From CAZWLY01 sp964634465 (GTDB taxonomy: Bacteria > Desulfobacterota > Desulfarculia > G963662305), in NCBI GenBank assembly GCA_964634465.1, contig CAZWLY010000008.1, positions 154,655 through 218,654 on the forward strand: DNA of 64,000 bases. The letters run 5' to 3'. Numbering within the stretch: the first letter of the stretch is position 1; each line of letters begins with the position of its first letter. The notes under the pieces are model-generated. The model saw only the letters and a list, made by a program, of their open reading frames with translations, was not told the origin of the DNA and searched no databases. Made by a program: the position numbers and the translations under genes. Of the stretch, positions 35,978-45,090 are shown one piece after another.

Positions 35978-37414
35978 ATGTCCAACTTCGGCCACACTCT
36001 CGAGCGGCTCAAGGCGGCCTATCTGGCCGAGGCCAAGGCGCGTTGGGGGCTGGAAGAGGCCTCGCCGGACGGCCGGCTCAGAGTCGCCGAGACGGCCGGA
36101 CCCTACCCGAGCGCCGACGCCGCCCTGCGGGAGTTGCTCTATCGGGTCGTCGATCAGGCCCTCGTCCAGGCCGAGATGTCCCGGCCCTATCTGGGCGAAG
36201 ACGTGGTGGACTGGCAGTTGGGCGACCTGGCCCGGCGGCTGGGCAAGACCACGGCCGAGGTCCAGGATTTTCTGCGGGCCGAGGCGCCGCGGCTGATAAA
36301 TCTGAAACGGCTGGCCGAACTGATGGCGGCCGGCGATCCGTTGAGCGTACCCGAGACGGCGGCCCTGGTCGGCGAGACCGACCGGCCGCTGTTGTCGGGT
36401 GAATCGGGAAGCTTCAAGAGGCTCATCGAGTCCTTGAGCCACCTGGCCGACAACGGCTACTCGGTCCTCATCTCCGGCCCGACCGGCACCGGCAAGGAAC
36501 TGATCGCCCGGCGAATCCACGAACTCAGCCCCTTTTCCAAGGGACCGTTCGTGCCGGTGGATTGCGCCGCCCTGCCCGAAAACCTGATGGAGTCGGAGCT
36601 CTTCGGCCACGAAAAAGGGGCCTTCACCGGCGCGGTCCGGGCCCAGCCGGGCAAGGTCGAGCGGGCCGCCGGCGGAACGCTGTTCTTGGACGAGGTCGGC
36701 GAGTTGCCGCTGGGGCTGCAGGTCAAGCTGTTGCGCTTCCTTCAGGAACGGGTCGTGGAGCGGTTGGGCGGCGGCCGGGCGATCAAGGTTCGGCTGAGGG
36801 TGGTGGCCGCCACCAGTCGCGACCTCGAGGCCATGATCGAGCGGGGCGAGTTCAGGGAAGACCTCTTCTTTCGCCTGGCCACCCTGCCGGTCACCGTCCC
36901 GCCGCTGAAAGACAGGCCCGAGGACGTGCCGGTGCTTCTCGATCACTACCTGACCCGGGCCTGCCTGGAGACCAGGAAGAGCCGGCGCCTCTCGGAGCGG
37001 GTCCGGGCCCTGCTCATCGGCTACGACTACCCCGGCAACGTCCGGGAGCTGATAAATTTCGTCAACCACACCGTGGCCCTGAGCACCTCCCACCTCATCG
37101 ACGTGGACGATCTGCCGCCCCAGGTGAGGGGCCGGCTGACGGGCTCGGACGGGCCGGCCGTCAGGGCCTGGCTCGAAGCGCTGGAAGCGTTGGTGCCCGA
37201 CGCCAGGGCCCGCCTGGCCGCGGCCAGGCTTTTGACCGACAATCAAGGCGGCCGGTTGACCAACGCCGATCTTAGGCGTACTCTTGATTGCTCGGATTCG
37301 ACCGCCAAAACCATTTTTCACCGTCTGGCCGAATCCGGACTGGTGACGGCCGAGGGGCGGCGCGGCGGGCGTCGCTACCTGGTCTCGGTTCTAAACGAGG
37401 AGGAAGAGAAATGA
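35978..37414 (+). CDS. Sigma-54-dependent activator with atypical ends
   Basis: A 478-residue AAA+ activator. Walker A is GPTGTGKE (167-174), the sigma-54 contact loop GAFTGA (214-219), Walker B TLFLDE, and the sensor/arginine-finger region GEFREDLFFRL. The N-terminal 140 residues have no receiver, PAS, GAF or FHA domain that I recognise. The C-terminus is not a Fis-type helix-turn-helix but reads like a winged helix (TNADLRRTLDCSDSTAKTIFHRLAESG, then a basic wing with EGRRGGRRYL). Its target is unknown; proC overlaps its stop. Confidence 0.85.
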   Translation: MSNFGHTLERLKAAYLAEAKARWGLEEASPDGRLRVAETAGPYPSADAALRELLYRVVDQALVQAEMSRPYLGEDVVDWQLGDLARRLGKTTAEVQDFLRAEAPRLINLKRLAELMAAGDPLSVPETAALVGETDRPLLSGESGSFKRLIESLSHLADNGYSVLISGPTGTGKELIARRIHELSPFSKGPFVPVDCAALPENLMESELFGHEKGAFTGAVRAQPGKVERAAGGTLFLDEVGELPLGLQVKLLRFLQERVVERLGGGRAIKVRLRVVAATSRDLEAMIERGEFREDLFFRLATLPVTVPPLKDRPEDVPVLLDHYLTRACLETRKSRRLSERVRALLIGYDYPGNVRELINFVNHTVALSTSHLIDVDDLPPQVRGRLTGSDGPAVRAWLEALEALVPDARARLAAARLLTDNQGGRLTNADLRRTLDCSDSTAKTIFHRLAESGLVTAEGRRGGRRYLVSVLNEEEEK

Positions 37415-38250
37415 GTCTGGCCGACAAGCGCATCGGGTTCATCGGATGCGGCAAGATGGGCATGGCCTTGATCAAGGGCTTGGCCAAGTCGGGGCTGGTC
37501 ACCCCGAATCAGATCGCGGGCTTCGACGTGGCCAAGTGGCCCTGGCGGGAGGCTCTGTCCGAACTGGGCGCCGTGGCCGCCGAGAGCAATCGGGACCTGG
37601 TCAGCCGGTGTGACATCATCGTCCTGGCGGTCAAACCCCAGAACGTGCCCCCGGTCTTCCCGGAGATCAGGGAGGTCTCGGCCGGCAAGCTGTTCGTCTC
37701 GATCGTGGCCGGCCTGACCTCGGCCACCATCGAGGCCGCTCTCGATCCGGACGCCCGGGTGATCCGAGTGATGCCCAACACCCCCTGCCTGGTCGGCGAG
37801 GGGGCCTCGGCCATCGCCGAGGGGGACTCGGCCAACGGCCAGGAGGATCTGTCCCTGGCCAGCGAACTGATGGGCTGCGTCGGCATGGTGGCCACGGTCA
37901 AGGAGGAGCAGTTGGACGCGGTGACCGGCATGTCCGGCTCGGGCCCGGCCTTCGTCTTCCTGTTCATGGAGGGTTTGATCGACGCCGGCGTCCGCCTGGG
38001 GCTCGAGTGGGACGTCTGCCGGACCCTGGCCATGCAGACGGTCCGGGGCGCGGCCATTCTGGCCCAGCAGAGCGACGTCCACCTGGCCCAACTCAGAAAC
38101 GAGGTCACCTCGCCCGGCGGCACCGCCGCCGCCGGCCTCCAGGGTCTGGAGAGCGCCGGCTTCAAGGCGATCATCTCCGAGGCGGTCGAGGCCGCGGCCA
38201 AGCGGGCCGAGACGCTGGGCAAGGAACTGGCCGAGGCCAATAGCCACTGA
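37411..38250 (+). CDS. proC: Pyrroline-5-carboxylate reductase
   Basis: 279 residues. NAD(P)-binding GFIGCGKMGMALIKGL (residues 9-24), VMPNTPCLVGEGASAI, and the family signature region MSGSGPAFVFLFMEGLIDAGV plus TSPGGTAAAGLQGLE near the C-terminus. It makes proline. The ATG (with GAGGAGGAAGAG upstream) overlaps the activator stop by 4 bp. Confidence 0.96.
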   Translation: MSLADKRIGFIGCGKMGMALIKGLAKSGLVTPNQIAGFDVAKWPWREALSELGAVAAESNRDLVSRCDIIVLAVKPQNVPPVFPEIREVSAGKLFVSIVAGLTSATIEAALDPDARVIRVMPNTPCLVGEGASAIAEGDSANGQEDLSLASELMGCVGMVATVKEEQLDAVTGMSGSGPAFVFLFMEGLIDAGVRLGLEWDVCRTLAMQTVRGAAILAQQSDVHLAQLRNEVTSPGGTAAAGLQGLESAGFKAIISEAVEAAAKRAETLGKELAEANSH

Positions 38251-38287
38251 CGGCCGACGCCGATCGCCCCGAGATAGAGACGATCAG

Positions 38288-38317
38288 AAAAACGGCCGGG
38301 TCATCACGACCCGGCCG
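38288..38317 (-). terminator. Intrinsic terminator of the AOR gene (perhaps bidirectional)
   Basis: CGGCCGGGTC (38293-38302) pairs with GACCCGGCCG (38308-38317) over a 5-nt loop. Read on the minus strand it ends in TTTTT (38292-38288). It also lies 42 bp after proC, where it could serve the plus strand with a weaker T-rich tail. Confidence 0.8.
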
Positions 38318-38447
38318 CCTTCACTTCATTTATCGGATACCGGAACCGGAATCATCTCCCGGCCGGCCGGCGCCTGGTTCAGCCCCTCGCCGGCCGCGGC
38401 GGGGAGATCATCGCCGGCGCGGCCTCGCCGCGGAGGCGGTTGTTTGG

Positions 38448-40562
38448 TTACTGATACTTGGAGATCAACTCCACCACCTCGGGGAAGTCGATGCCCAACT
38501 CCTTGACCTTGGCCAGAGTCGGCACCCCGTCGGCGGTCCAGCCGCGCCGCTGGTAGACCGCATCCTGGAGCCGGACGTACTGGGCCTCGCGGTACTCTCT
38601 CAAGGTTTTCAGCTTCTCCTCGGTGCTCTTGCCGGCCGGGTCCAGGATGCCCAGTTCCTTGAGCTGGCCGTCGTAGCGCTCGACCCGGGATTCATACTCC
38701 TCCACCGTCACCGGCCCCATGGCCCGGTAGGGGATGGAGTCGTGCTCGCGCCGGCCGAACCCCTGGCGGAGATTGAAAATCCGCTGGAAGTTGTAGACCT
38801 TCTCGCTCATCTTGATCATGTCGTCCACGCCGACCTCGACGCCGGTGACGGCCGAGAAGTACTCGGCGTACCAGTTGACGTGCTTGATCACCTTGGCCGG
38901 CTCGGCCGTCTTGTGGTTGTCGACCGGGACGATGTCGTTCCAGGGCAGCTTGCACAATCCGTTGAGGGAGAACCAGGTCCGCCACATCGGGAACCAGTAG
39001 AGGTTCTCGGCCTTCTGCTCGAAGGTCGGCATCAGGTTGGCCACGGCGTCGAGGAAGATCAACCAGGCCTCGTCGTGCTGGGGACCCTTGAGGGCCAGTC
39101 CGTAGCCGCCCTGCTGGGCCAACGACTCCTTGGTCATGTACTCGGAGAACTCCAGGCCCTTGGACTCCATGCCGATGTCCTGCATGATCTGGGGATCGGC
39201 CCCGTACTCCTCGGCGAAGATCTTTTTCATGCGCCTGATCCCCAGACCGACGATCTTGCCGAAGCCCTCGCCCCTGGCCATCTGGTGGATTATCTCCAGG
39301 GCCGCGTCTTTGTTGCCGAAGTTGAGCTCCAGGCCGCCGGTGGCCTCCTTGTCGATCAGGCCCAGCTCGTAGCACTCCATGGCAAAGGCCACCGCCGTGC
39401 CGACCGAGATGGTGTCCAGGCCGTAGGTGTCACAGTAGAAGTTGACCTCGATCACGAAGTCGGGGTCGTAGATGCCCCAGTTGGAACCGCAGCCGGCGAT
39501 GGTCTCGTACTCGGGTCCGTCCACCCAGACCTTCTGGCCCTTGTACGGACCGGTGGTCAGCTCGAAATCCTTGACCGTGTGGGCGCAGGCCACGGTGCAA
39601 CCCTTCCAGCAGCCGTCGTAGCCGGGGTGGAACTTCTTGCGGTAGACCTCCCGCCCCAGGTTCTCGGCCTCGGGATTGGCCCCGAACTTGAAGTTGTTGC
39701 AGGGCAGGGTGTCGTGGTTGTTCATGATGGTCACCAGATGGGTCGTCCCGATCTTGGCCATCTCGTTCTGCTTGGGGTCCAGCTCCCGGATCTCCTTGTT
39801 GTAGTCCCGGCCCACCCGCTTGAGCCGTTCCGGATCGGCCGGATGATTGATGTCGGCCGTCATCTTGGACAGCTTGACCACCAGGGCCCGGATCTTCTTG
39901 TCCCGGAGGACCGTCCCCGTGCCGCCCCGGCCGGCCTGCTTGTAGCGGTAGGTCCGGCGGGGGTTGTCGTACCAGGAGAAGTTGAGGCAACCCATCAGGG
40001 TGTGATCGGCGGCCGAGCCAGCCGAGACCGAGGCGACGGCCTTGAGGTTGCCTTCCCCGTAACGTTCGCCCAGGGCCTGGCCCAGCAGGTGGGAGTCTTC
40101 GGGCAGATCGTCGGCCGTCTCGATCTTGACCGAGCCGGTGTCGCCGTCGATGACGATGACCACGTCCTCATCGGCCTTGCCCTGAATCTCGATTGCGTCC
40201 CAGCCGGCGAACTTGAGAAAAGGCCCGAAATAGCCTCCCACGTTGGAGTCAACCACCGAGCCGGTGACGGGCGAGATGGTCACGGCGATGGACTTGCCCG
40301 AGCCGGGGAAGAGGGTCGTCCCGCCCAACGGCCCGCAGGCGATGCAGAGTTCGTTTTCGGGGTCGTCCCACTTGACGCCGGGCTTGGTCCCGTTCCACAG
40401 GAGCCACAGGCCGAAGCCCCGGCCGCCGGTGAAGGTGTCTTTCATCTCCTGGCTGACCGGTTTTTCGGCGATGGCGTTCTCGGACAGATTGACGTACAGG
40501 GTCCGGTTGGTGTAGCCACGCTCCACCTGACCCAGTTTGTAGTCGAACTTGGCTAACTCCAT
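38448..40562 (-). CDS. Tungsten aldehyde:ferredoxin oxidoreductase family protein
   Basis: 704 residues. The N-terminal domain (TLYVNLSENAIAEKPV, GGRGFGLWLLW, PGSGKSIAVTISPVTGSVVDSNVGG-like segment at about 95-119) and the Fe-S ligands CWKGCTVAC (about 320-328) with a later Cys in NGLCKLPWND match AOR. These enzymes oxidise aldehydes to acids (or reverse) with ferredoxin and bind W-pterin. No ferredoxin or HdrA-like partner gene is adjacent, so it is a stand-alone AOR; a benzoyl-CoA-reductase BamB role is less likely without bam genes. The start has GGAG upstream. Terminator follows. Confidence 0.9.
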   Translation of the reverse strand: MELAKFDYKLGQVERGYTNRTLYVNLSENAIAEKPVSQEMKDTFTGGRGFGLWLLWNGTKPGVKWDDPENELCIACGPLGGTTLFPGSGKSIAVTISPVTGSVVDSNVGGYFGPFLKFAGWDAIEIQGKADEDVVIVIDGDTGSVKIETADDLPEDSHLLGQALGERYGEGNLKAVASVSAGSAADHTLMGCLNFSWYDNPRRTYRYKQAGRGGTGTVLRDKKIRALVVKLSKMTADINHPADPERLKRVGRDYNKEIRELDPKQNEMAKIGTTHLVTIMNNHDTLPCNNFKFGANPEAENLGREVYRKKFHPGYDGCWKGCTVACAHTVKDFELTTGPYKGQKVWVDGPEYETIAGCGSNWGIYDPDFVIEVNFYCDTYGLDTISVGTAVAFAMECYELGLIDKEATGGLELNFGNKDAALEIIHQMARGEGFGKIVGLGIRRMKKIFAEEYGADPQIMQDIGMESKGLEFSEYMTKESLAQQGGYGLALKGPQHDEAWLIFLDAVANLMPTFEQKAENLYWFPMWRTWFSLNGLCKLPWNDIVPVDNHKTAEPAKVIKHVNWYAEYFSAVTGVEVGVDDMIKMSEKVYNFQRIFNLRQGFGRREHDSIPYRAMGPVTVEEYESRVERYDGQLKELGILDPAGKSTEEKLKTLREYREAQYVRLQDAVYQRRGWTADGVPTLAKVKELGIDFPEVVELISKYQ

Positions 40563-40587
40563 TGACTGATCTCCGCTTCGATGTTTC

Positions 40588-40603
40588 GCTCTTGGTCAAG
40601 AGC
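40588..40603. promoter_or_regulatory. Inverted repeat in the AOR leader
   Basis: GCTCTTG (40588-40594) and CAAGAGC (40597-40603) with a 2-bp centre, about 26 bp before the AOR ATG. It could be a regulator site or a short leader hairpin. Confidence 0.35.
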
Positions 40604-40825
40604 AGGTGGTTCAAAGGGCTATGTTAACTCATTCGGCGTCTATAGATAAATAAAATGCCCGTCTAGCGCAAGACCCAGATTTGCGGCCGAGAAGGGGCGT
40701 CTTGGTCGGGGGAGCCGTCCGCCGGTCGCCTCGCGCCGCACTTCCGGCCGGAGCACACACACCGGTCGGCGGCCGAGGCGCCGGCAAGGAGGCGAGTCCG
40801 AGCTTGGAGAGATGCACCGCCCGGG

Positions 40826-43477
40826 CTACATCATCTCCTGGACCCGGTTCAGGTTGGCCTGAAGTTTCTGCTGCTTGTCGGATAGCTCCTCCAGCTTGTC
40901 CTTTTCCTTGGCCACGATCTCGGCCGGGGCTTTGGCCAGGAAATTGGGGTTGTTCAACTTGCCGTTGACTTTCTTGAGTTCGGCCTCCACCTTGGCCAGC
41001 TCCTTGGTCAGCCGCTTCTCCTCGGCGGCCAGGTCGATCAACCCGGCCAGGGGCACGAAGACCTCCACCTGGCCGACCACCGCCGCCGCGGCCGTCTTGG
41101 GCCTCTCCCCGGGCAGAGAGACGCTCGCCTCCTCGGCCCTGGCCAGGCTCTTGATGTCCTCCAGATGCTCGGTGAGCAGATCGACGACGGCCTCGTCGGC
41201 GGCGAAGATGATCGCCTTGACCGGCTGGGTGGGCGGCAGGTTGAACTCGCCCCGGATGTTGCGGATGCCGACGATGGCCTCCCTGAGCCGCTCCACGCCC
41301 GCCTCGGCCTCTCTGTCGACCAGGGCCTCGTCCGGTTTGGGGAAGGCGGCCTTCATGATGGTCGGGTCGTTGTCCGGGCCGACGCCGGGCAGCTTCTGCC
41401 AGATCTCCTCGGTGACGAAGGGGGTGAAGGGGTGCAAGAGCTTCAAGACGTTCTTCAAGACCTTCAGCAGGGTGAAGCGGGCGGCGGCCTGGGCCTCATC
41501 GCCCCTCTTGCCGTAGAGGTCCGGCTTGATCAGCTCGATGTACCAGTCGCACAGCTCGTGCCAGGTGAACTGGTAGATCGCCGAGGCGGCCTTGTCGAAG
41601 TGGTAGTTGTCCAGGTGGTCCCTGACCGCGGCGATGGTCGAATTGAGCCGACTCAATATCCAGCGGTCGGCCAGGGACAAGCGGTCGCATTCGACCGGGT
41701 CCGGCTCCTGGGGCAGGTTCATCAGCGAGAAGCGGGCCGCGTTCCACAGCTTGTTGACGAAGTTGCGATAGCCCTCGACCCGTTTCACCGACAGCTTGAC
41801 GTCCCGGCCCTGGGCGGCGAAGGCGGCCAGGGTGAAGCGGAAGGCGTCGGTGCCGTACTGGTCCATGACCATGAGCGGGTCGATGACGTTGCCCTTGGAC
41901 TTGCTCATCTTCTGGCCCTGCTCGTCGCGGACCAGGGCGTGGATGTAGACGTCGGTGAAGGGCACCTCGTCCATGAACCACAGGCCGAGCATCATCATCC
42001 TGGCCACCCAGAAAAAGAGGATGTCGAAGCCGGTCACCAGGCACGAGGTGGGGTAGAAGGTCTTCAGATGATCGGTCTCCTCCGGCCAACCCAGCGTCGA
42101 AAAGGGCCACAGGCCCGAGGAGAACCAGGTGTCCAGGACGTCGGTCTCCCGGCGCAGTTCGCCGCCGCAAGCGCAGCGCTTCGGGTCCTGCCTGGCGACG
42201 ATGACTTCACCGCACTCGTCGCAGTACCAGGCCGGGATGCGATGCCCCCACCAGATCTGGCGGGAGACGCACCAGGGCCGGATGTTCTCCATCCACTCGT
42301 AATAGGTCTTCTCCCACTGTTCGGGCACGATTCTGGTCCGACCGGTCCTGACCGCCTCGATGGCCCGCTCGGCCAGCGGCTTGACGTCGACGAACCACTG
42401 CCTGGTGACGATGGGCTCGATGACCGTCTTGCACCGGTAGCAGTGGCCGACCGAGTGGGTGTAGTCCTCGATCTTCTCCAGGTATCCCTGGGCCTTGAGA
42501 TCGGCGACCACCCTCTCCCGGGCCTCGAAGCGGTCCAGCCCGGCGTAGGGCCCGCTGTCGGGCGACATGATCCCGGTCTCGTCGAAGGCCCTGACCGTGG
42601 GCAGGTTGTGCCTGGCCCCGATCTCGAAGTCGTGGGGGTCGTGGGCCGGGGTGATCTTGAGCGAGCCCGTACCGAACTCCGGATCGACGTGCTCGTCGGC
42701 GATGACCGGGATCTCTCGCCCGGCCAAGGGGAGAATCACCATCTTGCCGATGAAGTCCCGGTAGCGCTCGTCGGCCGGGTTGACGGCCACGGCGGTGTCG
42801 CCGAGCATGGTCTCGGGCCTGGTGGTGGCCACGGTCAACCCGCCCGAGCCGTCGGCCAGGGGATAGTGGACGTAGTAGAGGGCGCCGGGCAGGTCGTAGT
42901 GCTCGACCTCCAGATCGGCGAGGGCCGTGCGGCAGCGCGGGCAGTAGTTGGTGATGTAGTCGTCCTGATAGATCAGCCCCTGCTCGTAGAGGCTGACGAA
43001 GACCTCGCGGACCGCCCGGGACAGGCCCTCGTCCATGGTGAAGCGCTCCCGCTCCCAGTCGCAAGACGAGCCCAGCCGCTTGAGCTGATTGATGATTCGA
43101 CCGCCGTACTCCTCGCGCCACTCCCAGACCCGCTCGATGAACTTCTCCCGGCCCACGGCGTAGCGGTCGGTTCCCTCCTCGGCCAACTGGCGCTCGACTA
43201 CGTTTTGGGTGGCGATGCCGGCGTGGTCGGTGCCCGGCTGCCAGAGGGTGTTGTAACCGTCCATCCGCTTGTAGCGGATCAGGATGTCCTGGATGGTGTT
43301 GTTGAGGGCGTGGCCCATGTGCAGCACCCCGGTGACGTTGGGCGGGGGGATGACGATGGCGTAGGGCGGCTTGTCGCTTACCGGTTCCGAACGGAAGTAG
43401 CCGCCGTCCTCCCACATCTTGTAGATTCGCTGTTCGACGTCTTGGGGCTCGTAGCCCTTGGGCAACTGCTGGGTCAT
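40826..43477 (-). CDS. valS: Valyl-tRNA synthetase
   Basis: 883 residues. HIGH motif in PPPNVTGVLHMGHALNN (about 45-61), editing domain, a zinc-like CDECGEVIV...CACGG region, KMSKSKGNVIDP (about 525-536) and a C-terminal coiled coil of the ValS type (AAEEKRLTKELAKVEAEL). Normal length. It starts 77 bp beyond the acidic-protein gene, after that gene's terminator, so it needs its own promoter. Confidence 0.97.
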   Translation of the reverse strand: MTQQLPKGYEPQDVEQRIYKMWEDGGYFRSEPVSDKPPYAIVIPPPNVTGVLHMGHALNNTIQDILIRYKRMDGYNTLWQPGTDHAGIATQNVVERQLAEEGTDRYAVGREKFIERVWEWREEYGGRIINQLKRLGSSCDWERERFTMDEGLSRAVREVFVSLYEQGLIYQDDYITNYCPRCRTALADLEVEHYDLPGALYYVHYPLADGSGGLTVATTRPETMLGDTAVAVNPADERYRDFIGKMVILPLAGREIPVIADEHVDPEFGTGSLKITPAHDPHDFEIGARHNLPTVRAFDETGIMSPDSGPYAGLDRFEARERVVADLKAQGYLEKIEDYTHSVGHCYRCKTVIEPIVTRQWFVDVKPLAERAIEAVRTGRTRIVPEQWEKTYYEWMENIRPWCVSRQIWWGHRIPAWYCDECGEVIVARQDPKRCACGGELRRETDVLDTWFSSGLWPFSTLGWPEETDHLKTFYPTSCLVTGFDILFFWVARMMMLGLWFMDEVPFTDVYIHALVRDEQGQKMSKSKGNVIDPLMVMDQYGTDAFRFTLAAFAAQGRDVKLSVKRVEGYRNFVNKLWNAARFSLMNLPQEPDPVECDRLSLADRWILSRLNSTIAAVRDHLDNYHFDKAASAIYQFTWHELCDWYIELIKPDLYGKRGDEAQAAARFTLLKVLKNVLKLLHPFTPFVTEEIWQKLPGVGPDNDPTIMKAAFPKPDEALVDREAEAGVERLREAIVGIRNIRGEFNLPPTQPVKAIIFAADEAVVDLLTEHLEDIKSLARAEEASVSLPGERPKTAAAAVVGQVEVFVPLAGLIDLAAEEKRLTKELAKVEAELKKVNGKLNNPNFLAKAPAEIVAKEKDKLEELSDKQQKLQANLNRVQEMM

Positions 43478-43500
43478 CGTTTCGCTCCACTCGCTCCGTC

Positions 43501-43529
43501 AAAAAAGGAGAGGGGCGCAACCCCTCTCC
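43501..43529 (-). terminator. Intrinsic terminator of the acidic repeat gene
   Basis: GGAGAGGGG (43507-43515) pairs with CCCCTCTCC (43521-43529) over CGCAA. On the minus strand it is followed by TTTTTT (43506-43501). Confidence 0.9.
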
Positions 43530-43554
43530 GCAACATCTGATTCCTTTTGAGGGG

Positions 43555-44524
43555 CTAGCCGGCGGCGTCCTCCAAGTCTCGGCGCAGAGCCTCGATCTGT
43601 CTGGTGAGGACCTCCTCGACCACTTTGGGGATCACCTGGTTGGCCACCCGCTCGAAGACCTCGACCGCCGCCTCCCTGAGCACCGCCTCGGCCTTCTCAG
43701 GGTCCAATCCGGCGGCGGGAGGGGGAGCGGGGGCCTCGTCTACAGCGACGGCCGGCTCTTCCTCCGTCTCGGCGGCGAAGATGGCGTCCAGGTCGCCCTG
43801 GTCCAACTCGGCGGCCTCTTCCTCGGCCGGGGGCTCTTCTGGGGTCGCTTCTGGTTCGGCCGGCGCTTCTTCGGCCTCGGCCTCGGCCAGCAGCGCGTCC
43901 AGGTCGTCCTGGTCCAAGCCGGCGGCCTCCTCCTCGGCCGGGGGCTCCTCTGGAGTCGCCTCGAGTTCGGCCGGCGCTTCCTCGACCGCCTCGGCCAGCA
44001 GCGCGTCCAGGTCGTCCTGGTCCAAGCCGGCGGCCTCCTCCTNNNNNNNNNNNNNNNNNNNNNNNNNNNNNNNNNNNNNNNNNNNNNNNNNNNNNNNNNN
44101 NNNNNNNNNNNNNNNNNNNNNNNNNNNNNNNNNNNNNNNNNNCGGCCGGGGGCTCCTCTGGAGTCGCCTCGGGTTCGGCCTCGCCCACGGCTTCGGACAA
44201 GAGCGCGTCCAGGTCGTCGCCCTCGGAATCTCCTGCCGCGGCTTCGGGTTCGGCCGGCGCTTCTTCGCCGGCCTCTTTGAGCAGAGCGGCCAGCTCGTCC
44301 TCTTCCTCGTCGGTCACCGGCGCCGTCTCTTCCGGCGGCTTGGCCTCGCCCGCCCCGGCCTCTTCGCCCAGCAGATCGGCGGCCATGTTTCCGCTATCCT
44401 CGCTGAAGATGCGGTCGATGTCGGCTTCGATGCCGCCGTCTTCGAGGCTGTCGAGGGGCAGGCCCTCTTCGACCATGTCGGTCAGTTCGATGACGTCTTG
44501 GGAAGGCTGGTTGTCGGCCGTCAC
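43555..44524 (-). CDS. Acidic tandem-repeat protein interrupted by an assembly gap
   Basis: The N-terminal part begins at GTG 44524 (VTADNQPSQDVIELTDMVEEG) and runs into the N gap; the C-terminal part leaves the gap in another frame, because the true gap size is unknown. Both parts share the Glu/Ala/Pro-rich unit LDQDDLDALLAEA followed by EEAPAEPEATPEEPPAEEEAA, so this is one gene. The last 60 residues (EAVLREAAVEVFERVANQVIPKVVEEVLTRQIEALRRDLE) form an amphipathic helical domain. The N-terminal DVIELTD segment also occurs in other deltaproteobacterial proteins; function unknown. No signal peptide. Confidence 0.8.
43784..44200. repeat. Tandem repeat of about 36-38 codons
   Basis: At least four related units (about 108-114 bp each) centred on D-D-L-D-A-L-L/I lie on both sides of the N gap. 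The units nearest the gap are almost identical at DNA level, which is why the assembly broke here. Boundaries are approximate. Confidence 0.75.
44043..44142. other. Assembly gap (100 N)
   Basis: Exactly 100 N, the usual placeholder for a scaffold gap of unknown length. It shifts the apparent reading frame of the acidic repeat gene. Confidence 0.99.
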
Positions 44525-44564
44525 TCTGCTCGCCCCCAACCGGCTAAGTGAGATAAGTGGATTA

Positions 44565-44593
44565 AACGTATCACAGCCTCGATAACGGGTCAA
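44565..44593 (-). promoter_or_regulatory. Promoter of the acidic repeat gene
   Basis: Minus strand TTGACC (44593-44588), 17-bp spacer, TACGTT (44570-44565), about 40 nt before the GTG. Confidence 0.5.
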
Positions 44594-44873
44594 GATCGTT
44601 GGATCATCAGAGTTCGCCCCCTCCAGATGCCTGGAATTCCGGGTCGGCCCTCTTCGTCTCGGGAACGAAGCCCGCTCAAACGCCGTGCTTTGGGGGCGAG
44701 CCGTCAGCCATCCTCGGGGCGCTCTCCCCTGGGCGGCCGGCTCGTTGCTCGATAATATTAAGCAGTTGGGTGAGAAGAAACAGGTCTCTTTCCGTTTGAA
44801 CAATCAGGTTCGATGCAAACAATGCGCTTTGTCGCTCTGGCTCTTGATTTCGGTAAAAATATTACGCTTCCGG

Positions 44874-44903
44874 TTGACAGGGCTCTTGGGGGGCATTCAT
44901 AAT
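44874..44903 (+). promoter_or_regulatory. Promoter of the NapC/NrfH-HAO operon
   Basis: Perfect TTGACA (44874-44879), 18-bp spacer, CATAAT (44898-44903). This leaves a leader of about 180 nt before the first gene, long enough for regulation, though I see no known riboswitch. Confidence 0.6.
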
Positions 44904-45090
44904 AATACTTGGGCCACGCACGCGGTTCCGGTGAGAGATTACCCTGGGCCGGTTCCAAAATGACATTGCCGATGACGATATCCGGGCCTTGCCGCAACCA
45001 GGGGCCGAGTATATTGATCTGTCTGCTCGCCGGGAGGCGGAGTGAACCGTTGAGGAAACATCCACAGGCCAAGGCGAACGGGGGAGGTCA

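Larger units (their letters stand above)
44525..45090. other. Divergent intergenic region before the cytochrome locus
   Basis: These 566 bp separate the acidic repeat gene (minus) from the NapC/NrfH-like gene (plus). They hold a promoter for each direction (44565-44593 and 44874-44903). The DNA around 44750-44910 is AT-richer than its surroundings. No coding frame here has a ribosome site or recognisable sequence. Confidence 0.6.

Noticed and set aside
43555..44524. Frameshift in the acidic repeat gene
   Set aside because: The frame change spans 100 placeholder N, so it says nothing about the real sequence.
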